The notes below the pieces were generated by a model. The model did no database searches. It was not told the origin of the DNA and saw nothing but the letters and a program-made list of their open reading frames with translations. DNA of 64,000 nucleotides, taken from Robiginitalea aurantiaca. GTDB lineage: Bacteria > Bacteroidota > Bacteroidia > Flavobacteriales > Flavobacteriaceae. Shown here piece after piece: positions 26,076 to 35,106 of the stretch. The stretch's first letter is position 1. Each line of letters starts with the position of its first letter. Both the position numbers and the translations under genes were made by a program. Where the stretch lies: NCBI RefSeq assembly GCF_030380815.1, contig NZ_JAUDUY010000007.1:1-64000 (forward strand), written 5' to 3'.

Positions 26076-27107
26076 ATGCGAAAAAAACTGCTCTTACTCG
26101 GATTACTGGTCCTCCTATCAGGCCATGACATGTACCTGAAGCTGGATTCCTATTTTCTGCCCCCGGCGACTCCAGTGGAACTGCACCTCTACAACGGTAC
26201 CTTTAATAAAAGTGAAAATGTCATTACCACGGATCGCATGCTGGATGTGAGCCTTGCAGGCCAGGGAAGGCGGGTTGCTGTGGAAACATCTCAGTGGAGC
26301 GACCGGGACAGCATCACAGTGCTGAACTTTACCACAGGGGATGCAGGAACCTGGGTTGCCGGGGTATCTACTGCACCCCGGAATATCGAAATGAGCGCCG
26401 GGGATTTCAACAACTACCTGGAGCACGACGGAGTGCTGGACATGCTGGAATGGCGACGTGAAAACAACGCCATGGATGAGCCGGCTGTCGAGAAGTACTC
26501 CAAACACGTTAAAGCCATTTTCCAGGTAGGTGATAAAACATCCGAAGACTGGGCTACGGTCCTTGGGTATCCCATCGAATTTGTCCCCCTTGAAAATCCC
26601 TATGACCTCCATCCGGGCCATACCCTCGGGGTAAAACTCCTGCTCGGTGGGCAGCCTCTGGCTAACCAGCTGGTCTACGTAGGTTTTGAGGGCAATGGCG
26701 CAGATGCGCAGGGGCATACCCACGAGGAAGGACAAGACCATGACCACGACCACGATTCTGAGGCAGACCACAGCCATACCGGGGGTACACAGGTCAGGAC
26801 AAATGAGGAAGGCATCGCTCAGGTTTTTCTGCCGGCCAAAGGCACCTGGTACCTTCGGACGATCCACCTGGTCGCTTCTGAAGTTCCGGGACTCACCCAC
26901 GAATCCAATTGGGCCACCCTCACTTTTGGTGTGGGGGAGGGGCACGCCCATACCCATACAACCGGGGTGGAAGCCGAAAGTGGAAATGATCCTGCGGCAT
27001 CAGGGGATAACGGAATTCAGGATACCACGCCTGCCTATTGGTATGGGTTGGGCGGGGTTTTGATTCTGGCAGTACTCTATTTTATTTTCAGGCGAAAAAA
27101 AGGCTGA
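26076..27107 (+). CDS. His-rich DUF4198-family periplasmic protein
   Basis: A 343-residue protein with a signal peptide, a DUF4198-like beta domain (about 20-230, HDMYLKLDSYFLPPATPV and HPGHTLGVKLLLGG), a His/Asp-rich loop (HTHEEGQDHDHDHDSEADHS), a second conserved block (KGTWYLRTIHLV), a further HAHTH element, and one C-terminal membrane span followed by RRKKG. DUF4198 proteins accompany nickel/cobalt uptake systems; metal binding or buffering in the periplasm is inferred. It follows the arsM terminator, so it is a separate unit. Confidence 0.78.
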   Translation: MRKKLLLLGLLVLLSGHDMYLKLDSYFLPPATPVELHLYNGTFNKSENVITTDRMLDVSLAGQGRRVAVETSQWSDRDSITVLNFTTGDAGTWVAGVSTAPRNIEMSAGDFNNYLEHDGVLDMLEWRRENNAMDEPAVEKYSKHVKAIFQVGDKTSEDWATVLGYPIEFVPLENPYDLHPGHTLGVKLLLGGQPLANQLVYVGFEGNGADAQGHTHEEGQDHDHDHDSEADHSHTGGTQVRTNEEGIAQVFLPAKGTWYLRTIHLVASEVPGLTHESNWATLTFGVGEGHAHTHTTGVEAESGNDPAASGDNGIQDTTPAYWYGLGGVLILAVLYFIFRRKKG

Positions 27108-27164
27108 AAGGGGATTCAGATTTCAGTGGAGGGCTCCAACCCTTGGACCCAGGCAATAAATATG

Positions 27165-29369
27165 CTATTCTTCAGGTTTGGAGGTCACCGTATCCCCGGA
27201 CGGAGCTTCCTGCTCATCAGGTTCCTTCAGGCTATACTTCATCCTGAATTCGGGTGCGGCCTCTACGTTTTCCTTGTCGCTCACCTTGGCCTTCTGTACA
27301 ACGATTTCTGTGCTCGGTTCTTGAGCCTTTAAATAGGAATCGACTTTGCGGATCATGGTATTCATATACCCAGAAGCGAGCGAATCAAGACCCTTGGCAG
27401 CGGCGTACTGCATTAGCGATCCATCCAATCCCAGGCTGTCGGAGCCTGCCTGTTGAGAAATATACTTTTCAAAGGCTTCCCGGTTTTCTATGGAGTCTTT
27501 TTTGGTTTCCTGCATAAAGCCCTGACTGAGTTCAGACGTTGCCATAATGGTTTTAAGGGAATCCTCACCCACAAAATTGATTTCAACAGACAATCCTTCT
27601 TTTTGCCTTTCCAGTTCAAGGATGAGGTCTAGTTGTCGCATGTGATTTTCGGTAAGGGCAGTATCGGGGTATTGCAATGCAAGGCTTCTAAGGTCGTCAG
27701 GGTCTGCATCTATAAACCGTGCCAGCGGTAGAACGGGATTGTCCGTGGTGTCGAAGATTTTCTTTTTTAGCGTAGCACCGATAAGTGCCCAGGTGTCCAC
27801 TTCCGGATCGTTCATATCCCCGCGTACGGGAACGTCGAGTTCGATATCCCCGTTCTTGTCCTTCAACAGCCATACCGCAAGCTTTAATGGGATTGCAAAA
27901 AGCCCGCCTTTTATGTTTTCAACACTTACATTTTTGATCAAAAGATTGTTTTCACTTTCCAATTGTCCACCTGTGATTTTTGTGTCTGAAAAGTAAAACA
28001 TATCCCCATTTAGGATGGAATGCCCGGTGTAATAACTCGAATAGATATTCAGGTCGGAAAGTACAAACTCCTCTATGCCAATATCGATGTCCGCATAGGT
28101 TGGATCCTGGGGGTTATAACCAATCTCCGCCTTGAGTTTACCCCGCTCGTTCAAAAGCATGGTAGCTAAAATATCTGTCCATTCACTATCGCTATAGATG
28201 CTGTCTGCATCGATTTCGATCTGGCTGAGTCCGTAGTCAAAGGGCTGGCCGGTCAGATTGTCTGTATAGTCCATTTTACCCTGATTGACCTTCAGGTTCT
28301 GGACTGCGTAGTAAAGCGCGGTACTATCCGCGGTGGCTGACGGCTCAACTGTGGTTAAATCTGATACTTCTTCATCCAGTTTAAAAATGCGAAATAGGTT
28401 GTTGGAAACGGAATCGAGTTCAAACTTCAGATAAGGCTGTTCAAAGGCCAGTTCCCCGATGCGGTAAGAATTCCCCGAATAGTTGATCTCGTCCAGGACA
28501 CAACGGATACTTTCACTGGACAAAAAGGTAGTATTGCCATTATCCTTCATTAGGGGTTGTACCGCATTGACCTCCCCTGACAGCAGCGTTTCCATAGGAG
28601 TATCGATATTTCCCTTAAGTACGAGTTCCGCATTGACTGTACCTCCCAGTTCGCTGATTTCAGCATAAGCTGCGGCGTATTTATTAAAGGCATTCAGCTG
28701 GAGACCGGAAACTGTAACATTGCTCAGGAAGTCACCCGTTCCCGGGTTTACGCCGGTTTTGGATGTAACCGTTCCATAGGGGCCCAGATTAAAGGTGATT
28801 CCCGCCTCACTGTCATTTTGCTGGTCCCACATAATGATAGGGACCAAAAGGTCTAAATCCGTAATTTCAGTGGTCTGATCTACTTCGGCGTCGTAGAAAT
28901 TGACCCTTCCATTTTTCAGCTCCAGGTTTTCGAGGATATATTTGAATTCTTCTTCCGCCTCGGATTCTGCCACAGTGCTGTCCCCGGCCGTATAAAAGGC
29001 GATAAGGTCGTCGAAGTTATACGCATCCCCGTCTTTTGCAATGTTCACAGTGAGCCCCTCTAAATAAAACTGATCCAGTGCCTTGATGTTTCCCAGGTAT
29101 TTATAGGGTACGGTATTGACTATCAGCGTATCAAAAGAAGTAAAGACGTCCTGCTCATTCGCCTCGTACATTTTGAAGTCGTAAACCGTGGCCGTACTCG
29201 TAAAATAGTTAAACTTGAGTTTTCCAATATCGATTTGACGCCCGAGGAGTTCCTTGCTATTCCTGATTGTATAATTTTTTATCAGGACCGGCAGGAATAT
29301 CAGGGTGAGTACAATAAGTGCCAGCAACCCGATACCCGTGTATTTGAGAATTTTGCGTTTAGAGGCCAT
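27165..29369 (-). CDS. DUF748/AsmA-like envelope protein
   Basis: A 734-residue protein with one N-terminal membrane anchor (about 9-31) and a long repetitive beta-rich periplasmic region. Family-like segments include IDIGKLKFNYFTSTATVYDFKM near the N terminus and the DUF748-type IEEFVLSDLNIYSSYYTGH and IPLKLAVWLLKDKNGDIELDVPV blocks near residues 430-530. The protein belongs to the AsmA-like superfamily, whose members are thought to bridge inner and outer membranes and conduct phospholipids. The tail is charged. The role here is inferred from the fold only. Confidence 0.75.
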   Translation of the reverse strand: MASKRKILKYTGIGLLALIVLTLIFLPVLIKNYTIRNSKELLGRQIDIGKLKFNYFTSTATVYDFKMYEANEQDVFTSFDTLIVNTVPYKYLGNIKALDQFYLEGLTVNIAKDGDAYNFDDLIAFYTAGDSTVAESEAEEEFKYILENLELKNGRVNFYDAEVDQTTEITDLDLLVPIIMWDQQNDSEAGITFNLGPYGTVTSKTGVNPGTGDFLSNVTVSGLQLNAFNKYAAAYAEISELGGTVNAELVLKGNIDTPMETLLSGEVNAVQPLMKDNGNTTFLSSESIRCVLDEINYSGNSYRIGELAFEQPYLKFELDSVSNNLFRIFKLDEEVSDLTTVEPSATADSTALYYAVQNLKVNQGKMDYTDNLTGQPFDYGLSQIEIDADSIYSDSEWTDILATMLLNERGKLKAEIGYNPQDPTYADIDIGIEEFVLSDLNIYSSYYTGHSILNGDMFYFSDTKITGGQLESENNLLIKNVSVENIKGGLFAIPLKLAVWLLKDKNGDIELDVPVRGDMNDPEVDTWALIGATLKKKIFDTTDNPVLPLARFIDADPDDLRSLALQYPDTALTENHMRQLDLILELERQKEGLSVEINFVGEDSLKTIMATSELSQGFMQETKKDSIENREAFEKYISQQAGSDSLGLDGSLMQYAAAKGLDSLASGYMNTMIRKVDSYLKAQEPSTEIVVQKAKVSDKENVEAAPEFRMKYSLKEPDEQEAPSGDTVTSKPEE

Positions 29370-29600
29370 GTAATTGAGTTATCTGATTTTTAAAGAATGG
29401 ACTTCAAAATGCAATAACAAGTGGGTTGCTAATTCCTGTCTTCCTTTAACCCCCTACCTGTGGGGTTTAGAGGGAAGTCTGCCCATTTACATTTGGAAAC
29501 TAGTAAATATAGGGAATTGGTGTTTTTTGTACTTGAAGCGACCTGATCTTTTTGTGACATTTCGGCAAATGTTCTCAAATCTGAGTCACTGGAGTGAAGA

Positions 29601-30182
29601 CTATTTGCGTCTCGGGTCTTTTAAGGCCCAAAAAAAGCCCTTAACATCCGAAACCCAGGTATCGTACATAAAGATGAGGCAGATTTCTTCAAGGGTCTCC
29701 AGGATGCCCGCCAGAATCATCAGATAGAAGAGCCAGTAGATCGGACCGAAAAAAAGTGTCCAGACGATAAATACAGCCTGAAGCACTGCCGAACCCTTGG
29801 CGAGATAGGTGTGGAATGCGGTGGTCTTTCCGTATTTGCGAAAGGCGATGGCCATTTGTATAAGGTATGGAATAAAGGCCAGGCCAATAAGGAGGAGGTT
29901 TTCCCGGATAAAATTGGTTTCAAAAAGAAGGAGTCCTGATAACCCGACGATCAGAGTGAGTTGATCCCCCAGCGAATCGAGTTGGGATCCCCTGGAACTG
30001 CTGATCTTAAGCTTCCGTGCCAGATATCCGTCGACGGCGTCTGTAGTGTAACTGATCAGAAGAAAGAAGGCAAACCAATAGCGCATCCCAAGGGCCAGGA
30101 AGAGGATCAAAAAAGGTGCGGCCAGAATTCGGTAGAACGAAAACCAGTCAGCGATATTGAATTCTTTGAAAAAATTTCTCAT
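29601..30182 (-). CDS. CDP-alcohol phosphatidyltransferase family protein
   Basis: A 193-residue polytopic membrane enzyme that joins a CDP-linked lipid to an alcohol acceptor. The signature DG-x2-AR-x8-G-x3-D-x3-D is complete: DAVDGYLARK, then SRGSQLDSLGD. The acceptor (glycerol phosphate, inositol, cardiolipin-type or other) cannot be read from sequence. A Crp/Fnr-type promoter module sits 20-64 bp upstream, so this lipid gene probably belongs to the stress/envelope regulon. It is convergent with nothing close; about 230 bp separate it from the DUF748 gene start. Confidence 0.9.
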   Translation of the reverse strand: MRNFFKEFNIADWFSFYRILAAPFLILFLALGMRYWFAFFLLISYTTDAVDGYLARKLKISSSRGSQLDSLGDQLTLIVGLSGLLLFETNFIRENLLLIGLAFIPYLIQMAIAFRKYGKTTAFHTYLAKGSAVLQAVFIVWTLFFGPIYWLFYLMILAGILETLEEICLIFMYDTWVSDVKGFFWALKDPRRK

Positions 30183-30202
30183 GACCCCTGGGAAATCTAC
30201 CG

Positions 30203-30246
30203 TAAATGTAGCATCCTCAGAAGTGTCGGGAAATGATAAAGGTCAC
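30203..30246 (-). promoter_or_regulatory. Crp/Fnr-type operator plus -7 box, CDP-alcohol transferase
   Basis: ATGATAAAGGTCAC at 30233-30246 (TGAT-N4-GTCA) has its centre 33 bp from TACATTTA read on the minus strand (30210-30203). The predicted transcript starts near 30198, just before the ATG at 30182. Confidence 0.6.
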
Positions 30247-30255
30247 ACCTGGAAT

Positions 30256-32730
30256 TTATTCGGTTTCACGCTCCGAAATGCCCAGCGTATCCTCATCGGA
30301 ATTCTCCGGCAAATTTTTGATAAAGACATCCCTTTGGGGAAAGGGTATTTTAATACCGTGGGCACTGAATTGATTAAAGATTTCGACGTTCACATCACTC
30401 TTTGCCCTGAGTCCCATATCGAAAGGGACCCAAAACAATAACCTGAAATCCAGGGAGCTATCGCCAAACCCGGTAAAAAGGACCATCGGCTCTTTCTCCG
30501 TAATCACATAGTCGAATTTTAGGGCGCAATCCCTCAAAACACTCAGAACCTCATTCGGATCTGCATCGTAGGTGGTCCCAATGAGTATTTCCACCCTTTT
30601 GATACTGTCGGAGAGCGTCCAGTTTATCAGGTCATTTGAGATCAGGTTGTTGTTGGGCACCACAACCTCGGCTCCGTCGTAGGTGGAAATGTTGGAGGAT
30701 CGGATGCCTATTTTCTGGACTTTCCCAAACAGGTTGTTTACTTCAATGGTATCCCCGGGGAGGATGGGTCTTTCGAACACGAGGATGAGTCCTGATACAA
30801 AATTTGAAATAACGTTCTGAAGTCCAAAACCAATACCCAGTCCGAGGGCTCCTGCCATCAGATTGAATTTGCTGAGATCCACCTCGAGGTAGGACAATGC
30901 GAGGATAATACCAAATACGACTACCAGGTAACGCAGTACCAGAGAAATAGCTGCAGGGACGCCTTTGGGCAGCCTGAGAAAGCTCAGGGCTCCGTAAGAG
31001 TCCCCAATCAGGAAGGCGATCAATTTGGAAATAAAATAAGAAAGAATCAAAACCAACAGGAACATTAAAACAGCCTCCAGGGTAAAGGTCAGATTCCCAA
31101 CTTTATAGGGTTCGGTCATCAGGCTGCTGAAGAAATCTGAAATGTTGCGCCATTGATCGATGATTTTCAGGAAGGAGATTGAAAACAATACCGTTACCGC
31201 AACACGGAGGAATTGCATCGTTCTCCGTTTAAGGAAGGCAAGTTTAATCAGGTTTGGACTCTCAGATCTCTTGAAGCGCTGTTTCAGCCAGCTTATTACA
31301 ATACTCTCAAGGACCAGCAACAGGGCATATACAACTATGACCATGATGCCCGATTGTGTGCAGACCTTTAAGCTTAAATCGGCCAGGTTGGTATATCCAA
31401 GGATATTGGCGATGACTGATCCTACACAAAGCAAATACACGACGGGAACCAGCCGGATCATGAATTTACCGATATTGGACTGCATCTCATGACGCGTTTT
31501 AAGGTAGGGGTGTGTAAAATAATACAGCCCACCAATCATCAATAACGCCTCAAAAATCATATAGATTCTGTAGTGACCCGAATAAAACCATACATACGTC
31601 TTAACGGCATCCAAAATCATAAAAAGCAGTGCGAAGAAAAGAAGCGGTTTAAAGCGTCGCGGCAGCCGATGCAGGATTAGGAAGATGGACAACGTAAGTA
31701 AAACCAGATTCAGGAAGTCCCCGAGGTTCCGGGTACCTGACACAAATTGAAGTTTTGTGATAAAAAATAACAGGAAAGCCAGGACTACCCCCGTCATCGT
31801 GTAGATCAGATAAGACTCCGAGCCCGTCTTTGAGGCCTCTTCCTCTCCAATGGCTTCGGAAACCCGTTTTTTCAGATAATAAATAAAAACTGTCAGGAGT
31901 ACAGACAGGAATAGGAGCAGGAATAGTTTCGCCTTATGGGTTTGAAGCATCTCCGAGATCCTGGAAGAATAGTCAGAAAAATCCTCATCATCTATCCCCG
32001 ATTTATCTTCCGCAGAATTCGGACCAAAAGAGATGGTCCAGATGGGAGGGTGCCTCTGGTAGAAAAGGTCGTAGGTTTCTGACCCTTTCTTTTCGTACAA
32101 AAGCGTCAATACCTCGTTGGAGGTTTCCAGCAATCTGTTAATGCGTGTCTGGAGTCTCAGGTAATTGTAATTGTAAACTTTTGTCTCTTCAACGATCTCA
32201 TTGAGTTCTTTGAGCACGCCCTCAATATTGCTGAGGAGTTCCCTGGGAACACCCTGCTCTTTTGCCTTTTCATAGGTGAGTTCCCAAACCTTTGTTTCCG
32301 ATTTAAAACTTTCCAGAAGCCGCATGTTCCGGTCAACATAGGTCATGATTTCGGATTCCCAACCGGACAGTTGTACGATATATTCTTCCCATTTTTTAAT
32401 CAGGTTATCTATTTTAGGCCGATTGGGATTTAGGGTAATAAACTCTCTGGATGACTCCTCCCTTTCTTTAATAAAATCATTTGCAGGCAGATACAGGGAA
32501 TCAATGCGTTTTAAACGTTTTCCCGGCTGAATTCTTTTGGAGTTCACCTGGATGACAGACTTAAGATCCTCTATTTCAGTAACGATCCGAACAACGGAAA
32601 TGGCTTCGACCTTCTTCTCTAATGTGGAATCCTGAGTAATGGCATTGTCGGTTTGAAATGCAAAGGAGGCTATTGGCAGGCACAAGAAGAACAGTACCAA
32701 TACGGGGTAACGGTAAAGTCGGCTAATCAT
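30256..32730 (-). CDS. MscS/MscK-type mechanosensitive channel
   Basis: An 824-residue protein with a signal peptide, a long periplasmic helical region (about 30-270), a run of about ten membrane spans, and a C-terminal MscS core. The pore helix is recognisable as a Gly/Ala-rich stretch (GALGLGIGFGLQNVISNFVSG, split by a bend), followed by the beta domain (GDTIEVNNLFGKVQKIGIRSS, VVVPNNNLISN). It releases osmolytes on hypo-osmotic shock. A -7 box TACCTTTG (32836-32829) lies about 100 bp upstream, preceded by a degenerate Crp/Fnr-like site. Confidence 0.92.
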   Translation of the reverse strand: MISRLYRYPVLVLFFLCLPIASFAFQTDNAITQDSTLEKKVEAISVVRIVTEIEDLKSVIQVNSKRIQPGKRLKRIDSLYLPANDFIKEREESSREFITLNPNRPKIDNLIKKWEEYIVQLSGWESEIMTYVDRNMRLLESFKSETKVWELTYEKAKEQGVPRELLSNIEGVLKELNEIVEETKVYNYNYLRLQTRINRLLETSNEVLTLLYEKKGSETYDLFYQRHPPIWTISFGPNSAEDKSGIDDEDFSDYSSRISEMLQTHKAKLFLLLFLSVLLTVFIYYLKKRVSEAIGEEEASKTGSESYLIYTMTGVVLAFLLFFITKLQFVSGTRNLGDFLNLVLLTLSIFLILHRLPRRFKPLLFFALLFMILDAVKTYVWFYSGHYRIYMIFEALLMIGGLYYFTHPYLKTRHEMQSNIGKFMIRLVPVVYLLCVGSVIANILGYTNLADLSLKVCTQSGIMVIVVYALLLVLESIVISWLKQRFKRSESPNLIKLAFLKRRTMQFLRVAVTVLFSISFLKIIDQWRNISDFFSSLMTEPYKVGNLTFTLEAVLMFLLVLILSYFISKLIAFLIGDSYGALSFLRLPKGVPAAISLVLRYLVVVFGIILALSYLEVDLSKFNLMAGALGLGIGFGLQNVISNFVSGLILVFERPILPGDTIEVNNLFGKVQKIGIRSSNISTYDGAEVVVPNNNLISNDLINWTLSDSIKRVEILIGTTYDADPNEVLSVLRDCALKFDYVITEKEPMVLFTGFGDSSLDFRLLFWVPFDMGLRAKSDVNVEIFNQFSAHGIKIPFPQRDVFIKNLPENSDEDTLGISERETE

Positions 32731-33111
32731 AATTTTTCAAATGTTTAACTCAGCTGCAGGAGTGGAAATCCGCTACCGGGATGGTTTCAGATGGTCTCCT
32801 TCCGGAATCTAAAAGTACTACAATATTACAAAGGTAAATAGCCTGGAGATAACAGCTATGACCTGCTCCATGGAATTATTTCGCAAGATGCTCTCATAGG
32901 ACCTGTGGTTTCAGTGGAATACATGTATTCATTCTGTCTAAAAACCAGGCGGACCTGATTGGGGTATTTCCCTGGTTCAGTGGCCTGCAAATTTCCGATT
33001 GCCCCCCAGCTCCAAATTTGGTTTGCGCAGGTCTGTTTGAGCTACAGGGAAGGTACTAAAAAACAAAAGCGCATCTACAGGATGCGCTTTCTGACCTTCC
33101 ACAAAGTGTTT
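32731..33111. other. Intergenic region upstream of the MscS gene
   Basis: No gene is supported. It holds a consensus -7 box TACCTTTG on the minus strand (32836-32829) and a degenerate Crp/Fnr-like sequence ATGACCTGCTCCAT (32858-32871) with a good left arm and a poor right arm, 32 bp from the box. The far end carries the terminator of the GerW operon. Confidence 0.4.
33054..33090 (-). terminator. Terminator of the DUF2953-like/GerW operon
   Basis: AAAGCGCATC (33066-33075) pairs with GATGCGCTTT (33081-33090). Read on the minus strand, the stem is followed by TTTTGTTTTTTAG, so it ends minus-strand transcription from the GerW gene. Confidence 0.85.
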
Positions 33112-33480
33112 TTAAACAGGGACGCTCTCGGTCATTTTAGTTTTCGCCAGTTTTTCAATCAGATCGGGCACCTTTTCAAAAGCGGCTGCCAGACCACTGG
33201 TTTTGCCCGCCTGCAGGAATGATATGTGGTCTCCTTTGGTAACCAGAAAACCGATGGGCTCAATACCCATACCAGCACCTGCTCCGGCACCCTGACCTTT
33301 TCCTTTTTTAACTTCCGTACCTTCTCCACCTCCTGATCCAAATCCCATGCCCAATTTGATAACGGGGACACAGGTAAATTCTCCCAATTCAAAGGGTTTG
33401 CCCACTACGGTCTCCGTATTGGCCTCTGACTTCATAAATTCTGTGATTTTTTCCAAAACTTCTTCAAAATGTAAGTCCAT
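33112..33480 (-). CDS. GerW/YtfJ-family protein
   Basis: A 122-residue protein matching the GerW (sporulation protein YtfJ) family in length and layout: an N-terminal helix (LEKITEFMKSEANTETVVGKP), the strand VIKLGMGFGSGGGEG, a Gly-rich loop (GAGAGAGMGIEPIGFLV), and a C-terminal helix. In Bacillus, YtfJ is a forespore protein needed for germination, but homologues occur widely in non-sporulating bacteria where their role is unknown. It lies 10 bp after a DUF2953-like gene, the same pairing as ytfI-ytfJ in Bacillus. Confidence 0.85.
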   Translation of the reverse strand: MDLHFEEVLEKITEFMKSEANTETVVGKPFELGEFTCVPVIKLGMGFGSGGGEGTEVKKGKGQGAGAGAGMGIEPIGFLVTKGDHISFLQAGKTSGLAAAFEKVPDLIEKLAKTKMTESVPV

Positions 33481-33490
33481 GATGTTTGAT

Positions 33491-33994
33491 TTAATGATTA
33501 ATAATTGCGTTAAGAAAATAAATAGGTCGGTTTACGATTTTCAGCAATAGATGGTTCCGGTTGCGGAAATTAACCTGAATGTCTCCACCCCAGGGCTTCA
33601 GTATACTACAAACCGGATAGAGTCGGGCATTGGTAATCGGATCTCCGGTATCGAGTTCCATCTGAAATTGTTTTATTTCGAATGTCCGAACCAATCGAAT
33701 CCATTTCGCACTGCGAAGGTCCGGTCCCTTTCCCTTTTTTGGTCTTGACGTTCTTTTTTTTGTCCGGCTTTTCAGCGCGCTGAGGTCTGAGGGTCGCCAG
33801 TAAAAGTCCATAAACAGTACCTTCAGATGAATGCGAAAGATTTCGACAGCATCCTTTTCCACGGCTGCCCTTCCCAAAACTCCAATGCGGAGATGATATC
33901 TGTCCCGGTATGTGTCCAGGCACAACTCCAGCGGCATAAAGAGCAGGTAGGCGAGAAAGCCGAGCACAGAGACTATAATGACAGCCCAAACCAT
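33491..33994 (-). CDS. DUF2953-like membrane protein, partner of GerW
   Basis: A 167-residue protein with one N-terminal membrane span (WAVIIVSVLGFLAYLL), strands including LELCLDTYRDRYHLRIGVLG, a basic linker (about 75-90), and a C-terminal part with ELDTGDPITNARLYPV and a final aromatic/hydrophobic helix. This layout resembles DUF2953 (YtfI) proteins, which precede YtfJ in Firmicutes. The open frame extends to a TTG at 34018, but that codon lies inside the predicted -7 promoter box, so the ATG at 33994 is the likely start. Function unknown. Confidence 0.6.
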   Translation of the reverse strand: MVWAVIIVSVLGFLAYLLFMPLELCLDTYRDRYHLRIGVLGRAAVEKDAVEIFRIHLKVLFMDFYWRPSDLSALKSRTKKRTSRPKKGKGPDLRSAKWIRLVRTFEIKQFQMELDTGDPITNARLYPVCSILKPWGGDIQVNFRNRNHLLLKIVNRPIYFLNAIINH

Positions 33995-34015
33995 ACTAAT
34001 GTCCTTAGCGATGTT

Positions 34016-34059
34016 CAAAGGAAGGGTGTTCCGGCAAATCTTGAAATGACCTGTATCAA
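34016..34059 (-). promoter_or_regulatory. Crp/Fnr-type operator plus -7 box, DUF2953-like/GerW operon
   Basis: ATGACCTGTATCAA at 34046-34059 (TGAC-N4-ATCA) is centred 33 bp from TTCCTTTG on the minus strand (34023-34016), a close match to TAnnTTTG. The predicted start near 34010 excludes the TTG at 34018 as initiation codon. Confidence 0.65.
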
Positions 34060-34115
34060 TTGCAGCCTGATTTCAGGTCCCTTCCATACCCTTCATGCAT
34101 CAATACACCTGAGAA

Positions 34116-34159
34116 GTGACCTTTGTCATGTGCTTCTATGATCAGGAAGCGTATCTTTT
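34116..34159 (+). promoter_or_regulatory. Crp/Fnr-type operator plus -7 box, slipin gene
   Basis: GTGACCTTTGTCAT at 34116-34129 (perfect TGAC/GTCA arms) is centred 33 bp from TATCTTTT (34152-34159). It faces the slipin gene, giving a leader of about 130 nt, and stands 70 bp from the oppositely directed module of the GerW operon. The 33995-34294 region holds no other feature. Confidence 0.62.
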
Positions 34160-34294
34160 CAATGGATGGATGAGACCATACGGTTTGGTCTCATATGCGA
34201 ATAAAAGGCTTTTTGGCCCGCGCAGGCCATGATAACCGGGATACTCCCGAATCTCATTGTTAAGAATTTCAACTAAATCCTAAAACTCAATCCT

Positions 34295-35041
34295 ATGAAC
34301 CCACTATTTATTTTCGGAATGCTTCTGCTCCTTCTATTTTTTTCGGGTATCCGAATTGTCTATGAATACAAACGCGCCCTGAAATTTCGTTTCGGGAAAT
34401 ACGTGAAGACCCTCAATCCCGGGTTCCGCTGGATCATCCCTGTGGTGGAAACGATCCAAAAAGTGGACATCCGGGTGATTACCATCAACATTATCTCTCA
34501 GGAAGTGATGACCGAGGACAATGTGCCCTGTAGCATCGATGGCGTGGTATTCTTTAAGATCAGCAATGCAGAGAAGGCAGTCCTTGAAGTAGAGGAATAC
34601 AATTTTGCGATCACACAACTCTCGCAGGCTGCCCTGAGGGACGTATGTGGTAAGGTGGAGTTGGATACGATCCTTTCCAAGCGGGAAGAAATGGGGAAGA
34701 ATATCAAATCGATCGTGGAGCATGAAACCAGCGACTGGGGCATTGATATCATCGATGTAAAGATTAAGGACATTCAGTTGCCTGAGAATATGCGTCGGAT
34801 GATGGCCAACCAGGCAGAGGCAGAGCGCTCCAGGAGGGCTCGGATCATCCTGGCCCAGGCAGAGGAACAAGCCGCCACCGCATTGCTCTCCGCGGGTAAA
34901 ATGATCGACCAGTCGCCCTCCGCCATTAAACTGAGGCTGTATCAAACGCTATCGAATATTGCTGCGGAGAAAAATTCCACCATTTTATTTCCCTTTCCCG
35001 AGGAAGTGCTCCCCAGGAACACCAAAGGCAAAACCGAGTAG
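34295..35041 (+). CDS. Slipin (SPFH/stomatin-family membrane protein)
   Basis: A 248-residue protein with one N-terminal hydrophobic hairpin or span (about 4-21) and an SPFH domain (YKRALKFRFGKYVKTLNPG through VKIKDIQLPENMRRMMANQAEAERSRRA). The Ala/Glu-rich coiled region (about 160-200) ends with ILFPFPEEVL, typical of prokaryotic slipins. It forms oligomers at the inner membrane. Slipins often pair with an NfeD protease partner; none is encoded next to it. Its upstream module places it in the Crp/Fnr-type regulon. Confidence 0.92.
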   Translation: MNPLFIFGMLLLLLFFSGIRIVYEYKRALKFRFGKYVKTLNPGFRWIIPVVETIQKVDIRVITINIISQEVMTEDNVPCSIDGVVFFKISNAEKAVLEVEEYNFAITQLSQAALRDVCGKVELDTILSKREEMGKNIKSIVEHETSDWGIDIIDVKIKDIQLPENMRRMMANQAEAERSRRARIILAQAEEQAATALLSAGKMIDQSPSAIKLRLYQTLSNIAAEKNSTILFPFPEEVLPRNTKGKTE

Positions 35042-35106
35042 GGCAGAGGAAGAGTTTACGGAACGAGGGGAAAATTTCGTATTTTAAGAGCTCAAACCTC
35101 GATCCA

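Noticed and set aside
26118-26957. 279-residue minus-strand frame opposite the DUF4198 gene
   Set aside because: No start signal or motif; the plus-strand product has a signal peptide, conserved blocks and a membrane anchor.
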